A stretch of 64,000 nucleotides of DNA from Halomonas beimenensis (GTDB lineage: Bacteria > Pseudomonadota > Gammaproteobacteria > Pseudomonadales > Halomonadaceae), in NCBI RefSeq assembly GCF_002549795.1, contig NZ_CP021435.1, forward strand, positions 3,100,001 through 3,164,000, written 5' to 3'. This document shows, one piece after another, positions 1 to 8,738 of this stretch (the stretch's first letter is position 1; each line of letters opens with the position of its first letter). The translations under genes and the position numbers were made by a program. A model generated the notes under the pieces. The model ran no database searches. It was not told the DNA's origin and saw only the letters and a list, made by a program, of their open reading frames with translations.

Positions 1-63
1 CCGGACGGCAACACCGTCCAGCCCCTCTATCACCCCAGCGTGTCGGGCCAGCGACTGGCCTGA
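1..63 (+). CDS. 3' end of an unknown protein (partial)
   Basis: Only the last 20 codons and the TGA stop are inside the window (ending ...HPSVSGQRLA). The frame is open from base 1, and a rho-independent terminator follows at 140-165, which supports this being a real gene end. Twenty residues do not allow a family assignment. Confidence 0.55.
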   Translation, partial: PDGNTVQPLYHPSVSGQRLA

Positions 64-139
64 ACCTTCGTCCCGGTTCTCTCTCGTGGCGGTCTCGACC
101 GCCATCTCCCTACGGCATGTCCGACATGTCGACTCGTTC

Positions 140-170
140 GGCGCTCCCTACGGGGCGCCCTTTTTCTTTT
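140..170 (+). terminator. Rho-independent terminator of the partial first gene
   Basis: GGCGCTCC (140-147) pairs with GGGGCGCC (152-159), including one G-U pair, across a 4-base loop. A run of T follows from 161. It lies downstream of the partial gene and about 130 bases before the next start. The rest of 64-300 shows no gene. Confidence 0.8.
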
Positions 171-300
171 CCCCCAAGGGGTTATCATCGAAGTCGACCA
201 CACGAAGTCGGGCGCAGCCGCTATGCTGAGACAACAAGCGCTGTAAGGAAGACCGGCTGCCGACGACTCAGTCCCTGCACGACGCCATCAAGGACTCCCG

Positions 301-1416
301 ATGCCCGATACGACGCCTCTGGCCGACAAGGAGAGCCACGCCCCGGCGACGCTGATCGATCGCCTCACCCGCGCCCTGGGGCGCGCCGGCTGGCTCGACG
401 GCGTACAGGGCCTCGAGATGATGGCCGACACCGGCCTCGCCCATCGCCACGTCTGGATTCGCCATCCGGCGGGCGACCGGGTGGCACGGGTGCCCAAGCA
501 GAGCCAGATGGGGCTGAGCGCCCGGGACAATCTGACCTACCAGGGCGCCTGCTTCGCCCGGGCCGCGGAGGGCGGGCACACGCCGGCGCTGCTCGCCGTG
601 CTGCCGCCGGACGACGACCTGCCTCGGGGCGCCCTGCTGGTCGAGGCCATCGCGGGCCGACCGGCCCGCCTGCCGGAAGACCTGCCGGCCATCGCCCGAA
701 CCCTGGCCAGCCTGCATCGCCGACCCTGCCCGCCCCGGTCGGAGCGCGCGCCCCTGCACGCCCCGGCCGATCCCTGGCGGGCCATGCGCCAGGAAGTGCT
801 CGGCCAGGCCGCGGCCCTGCCCGGGGCGGGCCTCGGCGACACCGCGCGCCGGCTGATCGAGGCGGAGCTCCAGGCCTTGCCCGAGCGCCTCCCGGGGAGC
901 GGGGCCATGGCGCGCCTGATCAGCTTCGATGCCCACCCGGGCAACTTCCTGGTCGAGGGGGCGGGCCGCGCCGTGCTGGTCGACCTGGAGAAGTGCCGCT
1001 ATGGCCTGCCGGGCTTCGACCTGGCCCATGCCAGCCTCTACACCTCCACCACCTGGGACCTGGCCTCCCGGGCGGTGCTGGACGTCGACCAGGTGGCCGA
1101 CTTCCATGCCGAGTGGCGCCGGGCCCTGGGCCCGGCCTCGGCCGAGCACCCCGGCACGGTCCTGCTGGCCTGCCGGCGGGCCATGTGGCTGTGGTCGCTG
1201 ACCTGGTGCGCCAAGTGGCGCGGCGCCCACCGGCGCTCCCCGGATGCGGGGCGACGAGGCGAAGACTGGTCTTCCGATCTCAGCGAGGATGCCCTGATCG
1301 CCCATGTGCGCGACCGGGTGAACCACTACCTGGACCCGGCGACGCTGCGCCGCGGCCGCGAGGAGCTCGATGCCCTGGCGGCCCTGCTCGACCGCCCTTC
1401 CCCCCACACAGGATGA
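301..1416 (+). CDS. APH/choline-kinase-fold phosphotransferase
   Basis: A 371-residue protein of the aminoglycoside phosphotransferase superfamily, which transfers the gamma-phosphate of ATP to a small-molecule hydroxyl. The catalytic-loop signature FDAHPGN places the catalytic Asp at 210 and the metal-binding Asn at 215. A second metal-binding Asp follows at 228 (VLVDLEKC). There is no signal peptide, so it is cytoplasmic. Its stop overlaps an ATG in front of the binding protein of a YnjBCD-type importer, so kinase and importer are probably one transcript; the kinase may phosphorylate the imported compound. Relatives include thiamine, choline and homoserine kinases. The substrate cannot be read from sequence. 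The name 'aminoglycoside resistance' is not justified. Confidence 0.85.
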   Translation: MPDTTPLADKESHAPATLIDRLTRALGRAGWLDGVQGLEMMADTGLAHRHVWIRHPAGDRVARVPKQSQMGLSARDNLTYQGACFARAAEGGHTPALLAVLPPDDDLPRGALLVEAIAGRPARLPEDLPAIARTLASLHRRPCPPRSERAPLHAPADPWRAMRQEVLGQAAALPGAGLGDTARRLIEAELQALPERLPGSGAMARLISFDAHPGNFLVEGAGRAVLVDLEKCRYGLPGFDLAHASLYTSTTWDLASRAVLDVDQVADFHAEWRRALGPASAEHPGTVLLACRRAMWLWSLTWCAKWRGAHRRSPDAGRRGEDWSSDLSEDALIAHVRDRVNHYLDPATLRRGREELDALAALLDRPSPHTG

Positions 1417-1421
1417 TCCCG

Positions 1422-2654
1422 ATGACGCTACGCACCCTGGCCGCCGCGCTGCTCCTTCCCCTGCTCTGGCCGACTCTGCCGGCCATCGCCGCGACCGGGA
1501 CGGACGCCCCGCCGGTGCCCGAGGAATGGGCCGAGGTGGAAGAGCAAGCCCGTGGCCAGACCGTCTACTGGAACGCCTGGGGCGGTGATGCCACCACCAA
1601 TCGCTATATCGGCTGGGTGGCCGAGCGCCTGGAGGAACGACACGGGGTGGAGGTGGTCCACGTGAAGCTCGACGATACCGCCGCCGCGGTCTCCCGGGTC
1701 ATCGCCGAGAAGTCCGCCGGCAACGTCGACGAGGGCGCCATCGACCTGGTGTGGATCAACGGCGAGAACTTCGCCGCCATGAAACGCCATGACCTGCTGT
1801 TCGGTCCCTTCGCCCGCCGGCTGCCGAACTTCGCGCTGACCGCCCCGGAAGAGAACCCGGAGGTGCTGACCGACTTCACCCTGCCCACCGAAGGCTACGA
1901 GTCCCCCTGGGGCAAGGCCCAGCTGACCTTCTACCATGACGCCGAGCGCGTCCCGACGCCGCCCGGCGACATGGCGGCATTGCTCGACTGGGCGAAGGCC
2001 AACCCCGGGCGCTTCACCTACCCCCTGGTGCCGGACTTCCTGGGCAGCACCTTCCTCAAGCAGGCGCTGATCGAGCTGGCCGAGGACCCGGCGGTCCTCG
2101 CCGACCCCGCGGGAGAGCATGATGTCGCCACGGTGACCGCGCCGCTCTGGGACTACCTGGATGCCCTGCATCCGCACCTGTGGCGCCAGGGACGCCACTT
2201 CCCCACCAGCGGGCCCGAGCTCAAGCAACTGATGGGGGACGGCGAGCTGGCCCTGGCCTTCACCTTCAACCCCTCGGAACCCGCCGCCGCGGTGGCCGCC
2301 CACCAGCTGTCCCCCGACACGCGCAGCTACGTGCTGGACGGCGGCACCCTGGGCAACGTCCACTTCGTGGCGATTCCCTTCAACGCCCGTCACAAGGCCG
2401 GCGCCATGGTGCTGGCCAACTACCTGCTCTCGCCCGAGGCCCAGGCCCGCAAGCAGGACATCGATGTCTGGGGCGATCCCACCGTCCTCGACATGGACCG
2501 GCTGTCGCCGGAGCAGCGCGAGGCGTTCGCCACCGCGGAGGACAATCCCGCCCGCCTGCCGCCCGAGGCCCTGGGCAAGCTGCTGCCCGAACCCCATCCC
2601 AGCTGGATGGAGGCCCTGGAGGCGGCCTGGCTCGAGCGCTATGCCCGGAACTGA
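1422..2654 (+). CDS. ynjB: ABC transporter substrate-binding protein, YnjB family
   Basis: A periplasmic binding protein of about 410 residues with an export signal (TLRTLAAALLLPLLWPTLPAIAA). The mature part opens with the extracellular solute-binding pattern QTVYWNAWGGD. It is followed directly by a fused double permease and an ATPase, the YnjB-C-D arrangement. Two starts are possible. ATG 1413 overlaps the upstream stop, but AGGA would sit directly against it. ATG 1422 has AGGA at 1410-1413 with an 8-base gap and is preferred. The ligand is unknown; in other bacteria YnjBCD has been linked to thiamine-like compounds, but no thiamine riboswitch is visible here. Confidence 0.88.
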   Translation: MTLRTLAAALLLPLLWPTLPAIAATGTDAPPVPEEWAEVEEQARGQTVYWNAWGGDATTNRYIGWVAERLEERHGVEVVHVKLDDTAAAVSRVIAEKSAGNVDEGAIDLVWINGENFAAMKRHDLLFGPFARRLPNFALTAPEENPEVLTDFTLPTEGYESPWGKAQLTFYHDAERVPTPPGDMAALLDWAKANPGRFTYPLVPDFLGSTFLKQALIELAEDPAVLADPAGEHDVATVTAPLWDYLDALHPHLWRQGRHFPTSGPELKQLMGDGELALAFTFNPSEPAAAVAAHQLSPDTRSYVLDGGTLGNVHFVAIPFNARHKAGAMVLANYLLSPEAQARKQDIDVWGDPTVLDMDRLSPEQREAFATAEDNPARLPPEALGKLLPEPHPSWMEALEAAWLERYARN

Positions 2655-2672
2655 GCCGCGGGCGACGCCTTG

Positions 2673-4367
2673 ATGCCGGTGTTTCGTCCGGGGATCCGGC
2701 TGATCCCCCGCCTGACCGTCCTGCTGCTGATCCTGCCGGTCACGGCGGGCCTGGGCGGCGTCCTGGCGCCGGCCTTCGGCTGGCTGCCGGCGCTGGGCGG
2801 CCAGGCGTGGACGCTGGCCCCCTGGCAAGCCCTGTGGCAGGCGCCGGGGCTCGCGGACATGCTGCGCCTGAGCCTGCTCACGGGGCTGGTCAGCACCCTG
2901 GTGGCGCTGGCGATCGTGATGCTGTTCCTCGGCGCCTTCCTCGAGACGCCGCTGTTCCGGCTGGTGCGGCGGCTGCTCTCGCCGCTGCTGGCGGTGCCCC
3001 ATGCGGCCGCCGCCATCGCCCTGGCCTTCCTGCTGGCGCCGTCGGGATGGGCCAGTCGGCTGGCCTCGCCCAGGCCCTCGGGCTGGACCCGCCCGCCGGA
3101 CTACCTCTTCCCGGGCGACCCCGACGGGCTGGCCCTGATCGCCGGACTGGTGCTGAAGGAGGTGCCCTTCCTGCTGCTGATGAGCCTGGCCGCCCTGCCC
3201 CAGTGCCGGGCCCACGAGCGCCTCATGGTGGCCCGGGCGCTGGGCTATGGCCGGGTCAACGCCTTCGCCAAGGCCGTGCTGCCCGGGCTCTACCCGCTGA
3301 TCCGCCTGCCGGTCTATGCGGTGATCGCCTTCGCCACCTCCACGGTGGAAGTGGCCATCATCCTGGGGCCTTCCACCCCGCCGTCCCTGGCCGTGGCGGT
3401 CGTCCGCTGGCTGAACGATCCCGACCTCGCCCTGCGCTTCCAGGCCTCGGCCGGGGCCCTGCTGCAGCTCGGCGTCACCGCCCTGGCGCTGCTGCTCTGG
3501 TGGGGGGGCGAATGCCTGGTGCGACGGCTGCTGGCCGGCTGGCTGGAGGGCGGCGGACGCCATCGCGGGGAGACGCTGGGCCGGCTCCTCGGCGGCGGGC
3601 TGACGGGGCTGACCATCGTCCTGCTGGGAGCCAGCCTCGGCGGGCTCGCGCTCTGGTCGCTGGCCGCCTACTGGCCCTTCCCCGCCGCCTGGCCGTCCCC
3701 GATGACGCTGGCCACCTGGCGAGAGGCCGCCGACACCGCCCTCGGGCCGCTCGGCCATACCGCCAGCATCGGCCTGGGGTCGACCCTGCTGTCGGTGGTG
3801 CTGGTGATCGGCTGCCTGGAGGCCGAGACCCTGCGCCGCCGGCCGCTGCGCCCCGGCGCCCAGTTGATCCTCTACCTGCCGCTGCTGGTGCCGCCGGTGG
3901 CCTTCCTCTATGGCCTGGTGCAGCTCCAGGCCCAGCTGGGCCTGGCCGCCGGCTGGACGGCGGTGACCCTGGGACACAGCCTCTTCGTGCTGCCCTATGT
4001 GTTCCTCTCCCTGGCCGAGAGCTACCGCCGGCTGGACCCGCGCTGGGGCCAGATCGCCGCCGCCCTGGGGGCCTCCCGAGCCGGGATCTTCTGGCGGGTG
4101 CGCCTGCCCATGCTCACGGCCCCCATCGCCGTGGCCGCCGCCGTGGGCTTCGCAGTCAGCGTCGGCCAGTACCTGCCCACCCTGCTGCTCGGCGCCGGCC
4201 GGCTGGCCACCCTGACCACCGAGGCGGTGAGCCTGGCCAGCGGCGGCGACCGCCGCCTGACCGCCGTCTACGCCCTGGGCCAGCTGGCCCTGCCGGCCCT
4301 GGGTTTCCTGCTGGCCATCGGCCTGCCCCGTTTCCTCTTCCGCCACCGACGCCAGCTGCTGACATGA
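2673..4367 (+). CDS. ynjC: ABC transporter permease, fused double-domain YnjC type
   Basis: About 564 residues with two copies of the binding-protein-dependent permease domain in one chain, as in YnjC and ThiP. Each half has about six hydrophobic helices and a cytoplasmic coupling loop (half 1 near ARALGYGRVNAFAKAVLPG, half 2 near AAALGASRAGIFWRVRLPM). It forms the membrane channel for the binding protein encoded upstream. A TTG lies just before the ATG; the ATG at 2673 is preferred. The 3' end overlaps the ATPase start by four bases (ATGA), so translation is coupled. Confidence 0.88.
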   Translation: MPVFRPGIRLIPRLTVLLLILPVTAGLGGVLAPAFGWLPALGGQAWTLAPWQALWQAPGLADMLRLSLLTGLVSTLVALAIVMLFLGAFLETPLFRLVRRLLSPLLAVPHAAAAIALAFLLAPSGWASRLASPRPSGWTRPPDYLFPGDPDGLALIAGLVLKEVPFLLLMSLAALPQCRAHERLMVARALGYGRVNAFAKAVLPGLYPLIRLPVYAVIAFATSTVEVAIILGPSTPPSLAVAVVRWLNDPDLALRFQASAGALLQLGVTALALLLWWGGECLVRRLLAGWLEGGGRHRGETLGRLLGGGLTGLTIVLLGASLGGLALWSLAAYWPFPAAWPSPMTLATWREAADTALGPLGHTASIGLGSTLLSVVLVIGCLEAETLRRRPLRPGAQLILYLPLLVPPVAFLYGLVQLQAQLGLAAGWTAVTLGHSLFVLPYVFLSLAESYRRLDPRWGQIAAALGASRAGIFWRVRLPMLTAPIAVAAAVGFAVSVGQYLPTLLLGAGRLATLTTEAVSLASGGDRRLTAVYALGQLALPALGFLLAIGLPRFLFRHRRQLLT

Positions 4368-5029
4368 CCCAGGAGCCCCGCCCGCCCATGCCCGAGACGA
4401 GCCCCCTGATCCTGGAGAGGGTCGCCATCTTCCAGGGGAGCCATCCCCTGGTGGCGGTGGACGCCCGCATCGCCCCGGGAGAGGTACTGACCCTGATGGG
4501 CCCCTCCGGGGTCGGCAAGTCGACCCTGCTGGCCCAGGTGGCCGGCTTCCTGTCCCCGGCCTTCTCGGCCACGGGGCGCATCCGGCTGGGCGACGACGAC
4601 CTGACGCGACGCCCCCCGGAGCGGCGCCGGCTCGGGCTGCTGTTCCAGGATCCGCTGCTCTTTCCCCACCTCAGCGTGGGGGGCAACCTGGCCTTCGGGA
4701 TGCGCCCCGGGGGCGGCCGGCGGGAGCGACGCCGGCTCGTCGGCGAGGCCCTGGCCGACATCGGCCTGGCCGGCTTCGCCGGACGCGACCCGGCGACCCT
4801 CTCCGGGGGCCAGCGCGCCCGGGTGGCACTGATGCGGGTGCTGCTGGCCGAGCCCCGGGCCATGCTGCTCGACGAACCCTTCTCGAAGCTCGATGCCGCC
4901 CTGCGCGACGAGATGCGCCGCCTGGTCTTCGCTCGCATCCGCGACCGCGGACTGCCGACCCTGATGGTGACCCATGACCGGGAAGACGCCGAGGCGGCCG
5001 ACGGCCGGATCATCGAGTTGGGGAACTGA
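4364..5029 (+). CDS. ynjD: ABC transporter ATP-binding protein, YnjD family
   Basis: A 221-residue nucleotide-binding subunit that powers the YnjBC importer. The Walker A motif GPSGVGKST is at 46-54, the Q-loop is in LLFQDPLLFPHLS, the signature is LSGGQRARVALMR, Walker B is MLLDEPFSKLD, and the switch His is in MVTHDRED. The length is short, with no C-terminal regulatory domain, as expected for YnjD/ThiQ-type ATPases. The start overlaps the permease stop as ATGA. A second ATG at 4388 is possible but loses the coupling. Confidence 0.9.
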   Translation: MTQEPRPPMPETSPLILERVAIFQGSHPLVAVDARIAPGEVLTLMGPSGVGKSTLLAQVAGFLSPAFSATGRIRLGDDDLTRRPPERRRLGLLFQDPLLFPHLSVGGNLAFGMRPGGGRRERRRLVGEALADIGLAGFAGRDPATLSGGQRARVALMRVLLAEPRAMLLDEPFSKLDAALRDEMRRLVFARIRDRGLPTLMVTHDREDAEAADGRIIELGN

Positions 5030-5049
5030 GCCGCACGGCGAGGGATTGT

Positions 5050-5616
5050 TCAGTCACCTTCCTTCCTCGCCTCTCCCGGCGACTGCCACACCGCCAGGCG
5101 CCAGAGTCCGAGCAGCAGGGCCAGGCAGGACAGCGGCACCAGCCAGGGCGCCAGCACCGCCAGGCTGCCGGCGATGGGCAACCCCAGCCAGATCACCAGC
5201 AGGGGCGCGCAACAGGCCCCGCCGGCCAGCAGGGCGGGCAGGCCGGCCAGCAGGGCCCCGGACGGCGGCTTCACCGGACATTGCCGGGCCGCCCGCCGCA
5301 ACCGCCACAGGCCGGCCAGGTTGGCCCCGAGCAGCCCGCCGAGCCCCAGGGCGATCAGGGTGTCCAGGGGGCTGAAGGTCCACACCCAGGGGCCCAGCTC
5401 GATCAGGCCCACCGGCTCGAAGCGTAGCGCCCCGCGGGACTCGAAGGCCCGCTCCCAGGCCGGGAAGGCCAGGCGGAGGCCGCCACGCCCACCCCCGGCG
5501 ATGTCCCCGACAAGCCAGAGGTAGAGCAACGCATAGCCCAGGGCCGTCCCGAGGATCACCGCCAGGCTGGCGGGCCGCGACAGGAGCGCCCCCAGCAGCC
5601 GAACCATGGCGCTCAT
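5050..5616 (-). CDS. Small integral membrane protein of unknown function
   Basis: A 188-residue protein with about five hydrophobic segments. The C-terminal half contains a Cys-Cys pair in a membrane-proximal segment (LLAGGACCAPLLVIWLG). The start is chosen at 5616 because its ATG overlaps the TGA of the upstream DUF3179 gene (ATGA coupling). The CC motif in a helix resembles heavy-metal or thiol-redox membrane proteins, but this is only a resemblance. It is convergent with the ATPase gene, with only 20 bases between them. Confidence 0.75.
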   Translation of the reverse strand: MSAMVRLLGALLSRPASLAVILGTALGYALLYLWLVGDIAGGGRGGLRLAFPAWERAFESRGALRFEPVGLIELGPWVWTFSPLDTLIALGLGGLLGANLAGLWRLRRAARQCPVKPPSGALLAGLPALLAGGACCAPLLVIWLGLPIAGSLAVLAPWLVPLSCLALLLGLWRLAVWQSPGEARKEGD

Positions 5617-6653
5617 GGCGGTTGGCTCTCCCGGATCAGGCGGGTGTCGGGGTGGAAGGCGGCCCAGGCGAACCACATCACCTGGAAGGCCGGGACGGGC
5701 TCGAGGCCCTCGATCCCCGGACCGCTCACCCCGTCGGGACCGAAGCGCAACGCCTCGCGATCGATGTCGCGCCCCTCGGGGGCGTGAAAGACCCAGCCGG
5801 TATCCAGGCCGGGATCGTGGATGACCAGATAGGCGCGCTCGCCCAGGCTCAGGCGCATCACCCCCGCCTCACGCAACGCCGGCAGGCCGACGGCGGCGGC
5901 CGAGCGCGCATCGCGGAAGGCCAGCACCATGGCCTTGGCGGGCAGGCGGTCGTCCTCCGCCATGACCGGGAAGAGCCGGCGGCTGTCGGGGCGATAGTAG
6001 CCGCGTACCGGGTTGTAGTCGCCGTAGGGATCGCGGCGGTAGTTGCGCACATAGCCGGTGTCGCGGCTCAGGACCCGGGTCTCGGGATGACGCGCCTTCC
6101 AGGCCTCCCAGGTGGTCCAGATCAGCCGGCGGGGCTCCAGGCCGCGGCCCAGGAGGGGACCGCTGATGGCCACGCCCAGCAGCTGGGGCCATTCACTGTC
6201 GGTGGCCCGGTCGTACATGACCAGGTTGCTGTTGAGCAGGCGGCCGGAGACGCCGAACTCGCTGTCGCCGCGGCGGAAGCCCAGGGCCGAGCCGGTCAGC
6301 GGGCAGTAGGTCACGCCGATCGGCTCGCCGCCCACCACGTCGTTGACGATCTCGTGCCACACCAGGATCCGCTGGGGATAGGCCCTGGCCTCCCCGTTCC
6401 GGTAGTAGCCGATGACCCGGTCCCGATCATCGAGCCAGCCGTCCGCCTCGGCCGGCGACTCGAAGCGTGGCCGGTCGATGGCGGGAATGCCGTCCTTGCC
6501 GGGACCTCCGGACCGCACCGCCGAGCGCATGGCCTCCAGGGAGTGCGCCAGGGGCACCGCCGGCTCGACCACCGAAGGCGGCGCCGCCTGCAGGGAGACC
6601 ACGGGAACGGCCAGCCACAGGGCCAGCCCGAGGGTCAGGAAAGCACGCCTCAT
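5613..6653 (-). CDS. DUF3179 domain-containing exported protein
   Basis: A 346-residue protein with a signal peptide (RRAFLTLGLALWLAVPVVSLQA) and the DUF3179 core. That core includes the pattern VTYCPLTGSALGF, with its conserved Cys, and the downstream GVSGRLLNSNLVMYDR block typical of the family. The biochemical role of DUF3179 is not established. The start at 6653 has GGAGG at good spacing; upstream in-frame ATGs lack this. It is translationally coupled to the small membrane protein at its 3' end, so the two probably act together in the envelope. Confidence 0.85.
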   Translation of the reverse strand: MRRAFLTLGLALWLAVPVVSLQAAPPSVVEPAVPLAHSLEAMRSAVRSGGPGKDGIPAIDRPRFESPAEADGWLDDRDRVIGYYRNGEARAYPQRILVWHEIVNDVVGGEPIGVTYCPLTGSALGFRRGDSEFGVSGRLLNSNLVMYDRATDSEWPQLLGVAISGPLLGRGLEPRRLIWTTWEAWKARHPETRVLSRDTGYVRNYRRDPYGDYNPVRGYYRPDSRRLFPVMAEDDRLPAKAMVLAFRDARSAAAVGLPALREAGVMRLSLGERAYLVIHDPGLDTGWVFHAPEGRDIDREALRFGPDGVSGPGIEGLEPVPAFQVMWFAWAAFHPDTRLIRESQPP

Positions 6654-6812
6654 GATCTCTTCCTCCCGTCGGACGCCCGGCCGGGCTCGGCCCGGGCGGA
6701 GCTGATGCCGTTTCGTCGCCGGCGGAAGCATGAGCTTACAGGCCGCCCCGTCGACTGTAAGGTGAAGGGACGGGCAACCACCAAGGGTGGGCTCCACGAG
6801 GGTGATATCCCC

Positions 6813-7517
6813 ATGACAACCTTTTCTACCCAGACAGGGGACCTGGCCATCATCGTGCCGACCCTGAACGAGGCCGGCGGCATAGACGCCTGCCTACGCG
6901 CCCTGCAGCCGCTGCGCGCGCGGGGTGCCGAGCTGATCGTGGTGGATGGCGGCAGCTGTGACGCCACCCGAACACTGGCGGCGCCGCTCGCCTCACGCCT
7001 GGTCATCGCCGAGGCCGGCCGGGCCCGTCAGATGAACGCCGGTGCCCGGCACAGCGCCGCTCGCCGGCTGGTGTTCCTCCACGCCGATACTCGCCTGCCG
7101 CCGGATGCCGAGCGATGCATCGCCGTCGCACTCTCCGGTGCTCATCGCTGGGGACGCTTCGATATCCGCCTGAGCGGGCGCCATCCTGGGCTGAAGGTGA
7201 TCGGGACGGCCATGAACCTGCGCTCGCGACTTACCGGTATCGCCACCGGCGACCAGGCGCTGTTCATGACCCGCGAGGCCTTCGACGCCGTGGGGGGCTT
7301 TCCCGAGCAACCGCTGATGGAGGACATCGAGATGAGCCGACGCCTGAAACGCCTCTCGCCCCCGGCCTGCCTCCGCGAGCGGGTGGAAAGTTCCGGGCGC
7401 CGCTGGGAGCGGCACGGCGTGTGGCGCACCATCCTGCTGATGTGGCGGCTGCGCTGGCGCTACTGGCGTGGGGCGGCCCCGGAGCGACTGGCGGAGGCCT
7501 ACCGCGATGTCCGCTGA
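6813..7517 (+). CDS. Family 2 glycosyltransferase of the TIGR04283 type
   Basis: A 234-residue GT2-fold transferase. It starts with the nucleotide-sugar-binding strand AIIVPTLNEAGGIDACL, has ELIVVDGGSCDAT and the metal-binding pattern LHADTRLP, and an acceptor-side motif GDQALFMTREAFDAVGGFP followed by EDIEMSRRLK. This matches the 'rSAM/selenodomain-associated transferase 2' group, whose acceptor is unknown. It overlaps the next gene by 11 bases. No radical-SAM/selenodomain partner is in the window. Confidence 0.85.
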   Translation: MTTFSTQTGDLAIIVPTLNEAGGIDACLRALQPLRARGAELIVVDGGSCDATRTLAAPLASRLVIAEAGRARQMNAGARHSAARRLVFLHADTRLPPDAERCIAVALSGAHRWGRFDIRLSGRHPGLKVIGTAMNLRSRLTGIATGDQALFMTREAFDAVGGFPEQPLMEDIEMSRRLKRLSPPACLRERVESSGRRWERHGVWRTILLMWRLRWRYWRGAAPERLAEAYRDVR

Positions 7518-8133
7518 GGCCTCCCCCACCCTGCGGCTGGCGGTGCTGGCCAAGGCGCCTGTGCGGGGTAGGGTCAAGACGCGGTTGATCCCGGCGCTGG
7601 GCGCCGAGGCGGCGACCCGGCTGCACGAGCGCCTGCTGCGGCGGACCCTGGCGGTCGCCCTGGCGACCGCCTCCGCCGAACGGATCACCCTGTGGACCGC
7701 CCTGGATCACGCCCATCCGCTGTTCCGGACGCTGGCCGACCGGCACGGCTTCCGGCTCGCTCCCCAGCCCGAAGGCGACCTGGGAGTACGCATGCACCAT
7801 GCCCTCTCGGCCGAGCCAGGGCCGGGCCTGCTGGTGGGCAGCGACTGTCCGGTGCTGACGCCGGCCCTGCTGAAACGCTGCTGGACGGCCCTCGCGACCG
7901 CCGAGGCGGTCTGCCTGCCGGCGGAGGACGGCGGTTATGCGTTGATCGGAGCGCGGTCCAGCGACCCGGCCCTGTTCGCCGGGATCGACTGGGGCACCGG
8001 CCGGGTCATGGCCCAGACCCATGAGCGCGCTCGAGCGTTGGGGTGGCGACTGGCGAGCCCGGCCATGGTATGGGATCTTGATCGTCCTCAGGATGTGGCG
8101 CGCCTAGCCGCCAGGGATGATTTCACGCTGTGA
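7507..8133 (+). CDS. DUF2064 / TIGR04282 nucleotidyl- or glycosyl-transferase-like protein
   Basis: A 208-residue protein of the 'rSAM/selenodomain-associated transferase 1' family, which has a nucleotide-diphospho-sugar-transferase fold. Visible markers are the N-terminal LAVLAKAPVRGRVKTRL, the GSDCPVLTP acidic site and the C-terminal VWDLDRPQDVARL. The start at 7507 lies inside the end of the GT2 gene. Its stop overlaps the start of the sigma-factor gene (TGATG), so three genes are chained translationally. The substrate is unknown. Confidence 0.85.
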   Translation: MSAEASPTLRLAVLAKAPVRGRVKTRLIPALGAEAATRLHERLLRRTLAVALATASAERITLWTALDHAHPLFRTLADRHGFRLAPQPEGDLGVRMHHALSAEPGPGLLVGSDCPVLTPALLKRCWTALATAEAVCLPAEDGGYALIGARSSDPALFAGIDWGTGRVMAQTHERARALGWRLASPAMVWDLDRPQDVARLAARDDFTL

Positions 8134-8738
8134 TGGGAGGCCATGTGACCGAGATCGACGACCGAAGCCAGGACGAACGCCGTCGACGCCTGGAGGCCAT
8201 CCGGCCGAGGCTGGTGTCCTTCGCCCTGCTGCACCTTCGCGATCGCGCCCAGGCTGAGGATGCCGTCCAGGAGGCCCTGGTCTCCGCCATCGAGAAGGAC
8301 GCGAGCTTCGCCGGTCGCTCCGGCTACGAGACCTGGGTGTTCGGTATCCTCAAGTACAAGATCCTCGACGCCATGCGCGCCCAGCGCCGCCAGGGCAAGT
8401 GGGAACCGCTGGATGAGGACGTCGACGACGACGCCATCGACCGCCAGTTCCAGCAGAGCGGCCGCTGGCAGCCCTCCGCCCGGCCGACGAGCTGGGGAGA
8501 GCCGGAGGCGGCCTTCGAGAACGAGCACTTCTGGCAGGTCTTCGACGCCTGCATGATCGGACTGCCGGACAACCTGGCCCGGGTCTTCTCGCTGCGCGAG
8601 CTGATGGGGCTCTCCACCGGCGACATCTGCCAGGAGGTGGGCATCAAGGAGAATAACTGCTGGGTGATGCTGCATCGGGCCCGCCTGCGGCTGCGCGCCT
8701 GCATCGAGCGCGGCTGGCTGAAGGAGGAATCGGCATGA
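8133..8738 (+). CDS. ECF-type sigma-70 family RNA polymerase sigma factor
   Basis: About 201 residues with sigma region 2 (RPRLVSFALLHLRDRAQAEDAVQEAL, then ETWVFGILKYKILDAMRA) and region 4 (LPDNLARVFSLRELMGLSTGDICQEVGIKENNCWVMLHRARLRLR). The acidic linker between the regions is longer than in minimal ECF factors and fits the TIGR02943-type group. ATG 8133 is preferred because of the TGATG overlap with the previous stop; GTG 8130 and GTG 8145 are possible alternatives. The gene is followed with overlap by a zinc-finger protein, the usual anti-sigma partner. Confidence 0.88.
   Translation: MGGHVTEIDDRSQDERRRRLEAIRPRLVSFALLHLRDRAQAEDAVQEALVSAIEKDASFAGRSGYETWVFGILKYKILDAMRAQRRQGKWEPLDEDVDDDAIDRQFQQSGRWQPSARPTSWGEPEAAFENEHFWQVFDACMIGLPDNLARVFSLRELMGLSTGDICQEVGIKENNCWVMLHRARLRLRACIERGWLKEESA

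Noticed and set aside
200-300. CTGAGA before the APH-fold kinase gene as part of a thiamine (TPP) riboswitch
   Set aside because: CTGAGA occurs near 222, but the second conserved block (CTGATCTGG-like followed by GCGTAGGGA) and the flanking stems are missing.
301-1416. Aminoglycoside resistance gene
   Set aside because: Only the general kinase fold is seen; the context is a nutrient importer and no resistance-type mobile DNA is around it.
1428-4346. A very long open frame (about 970 codons) on the strand opposite ynjBC
   Set aside because: It lies antisense to clear transporter genes, is rich in Gln/Gly/Arg as expected from antisense high-GC codons, and matches no family.
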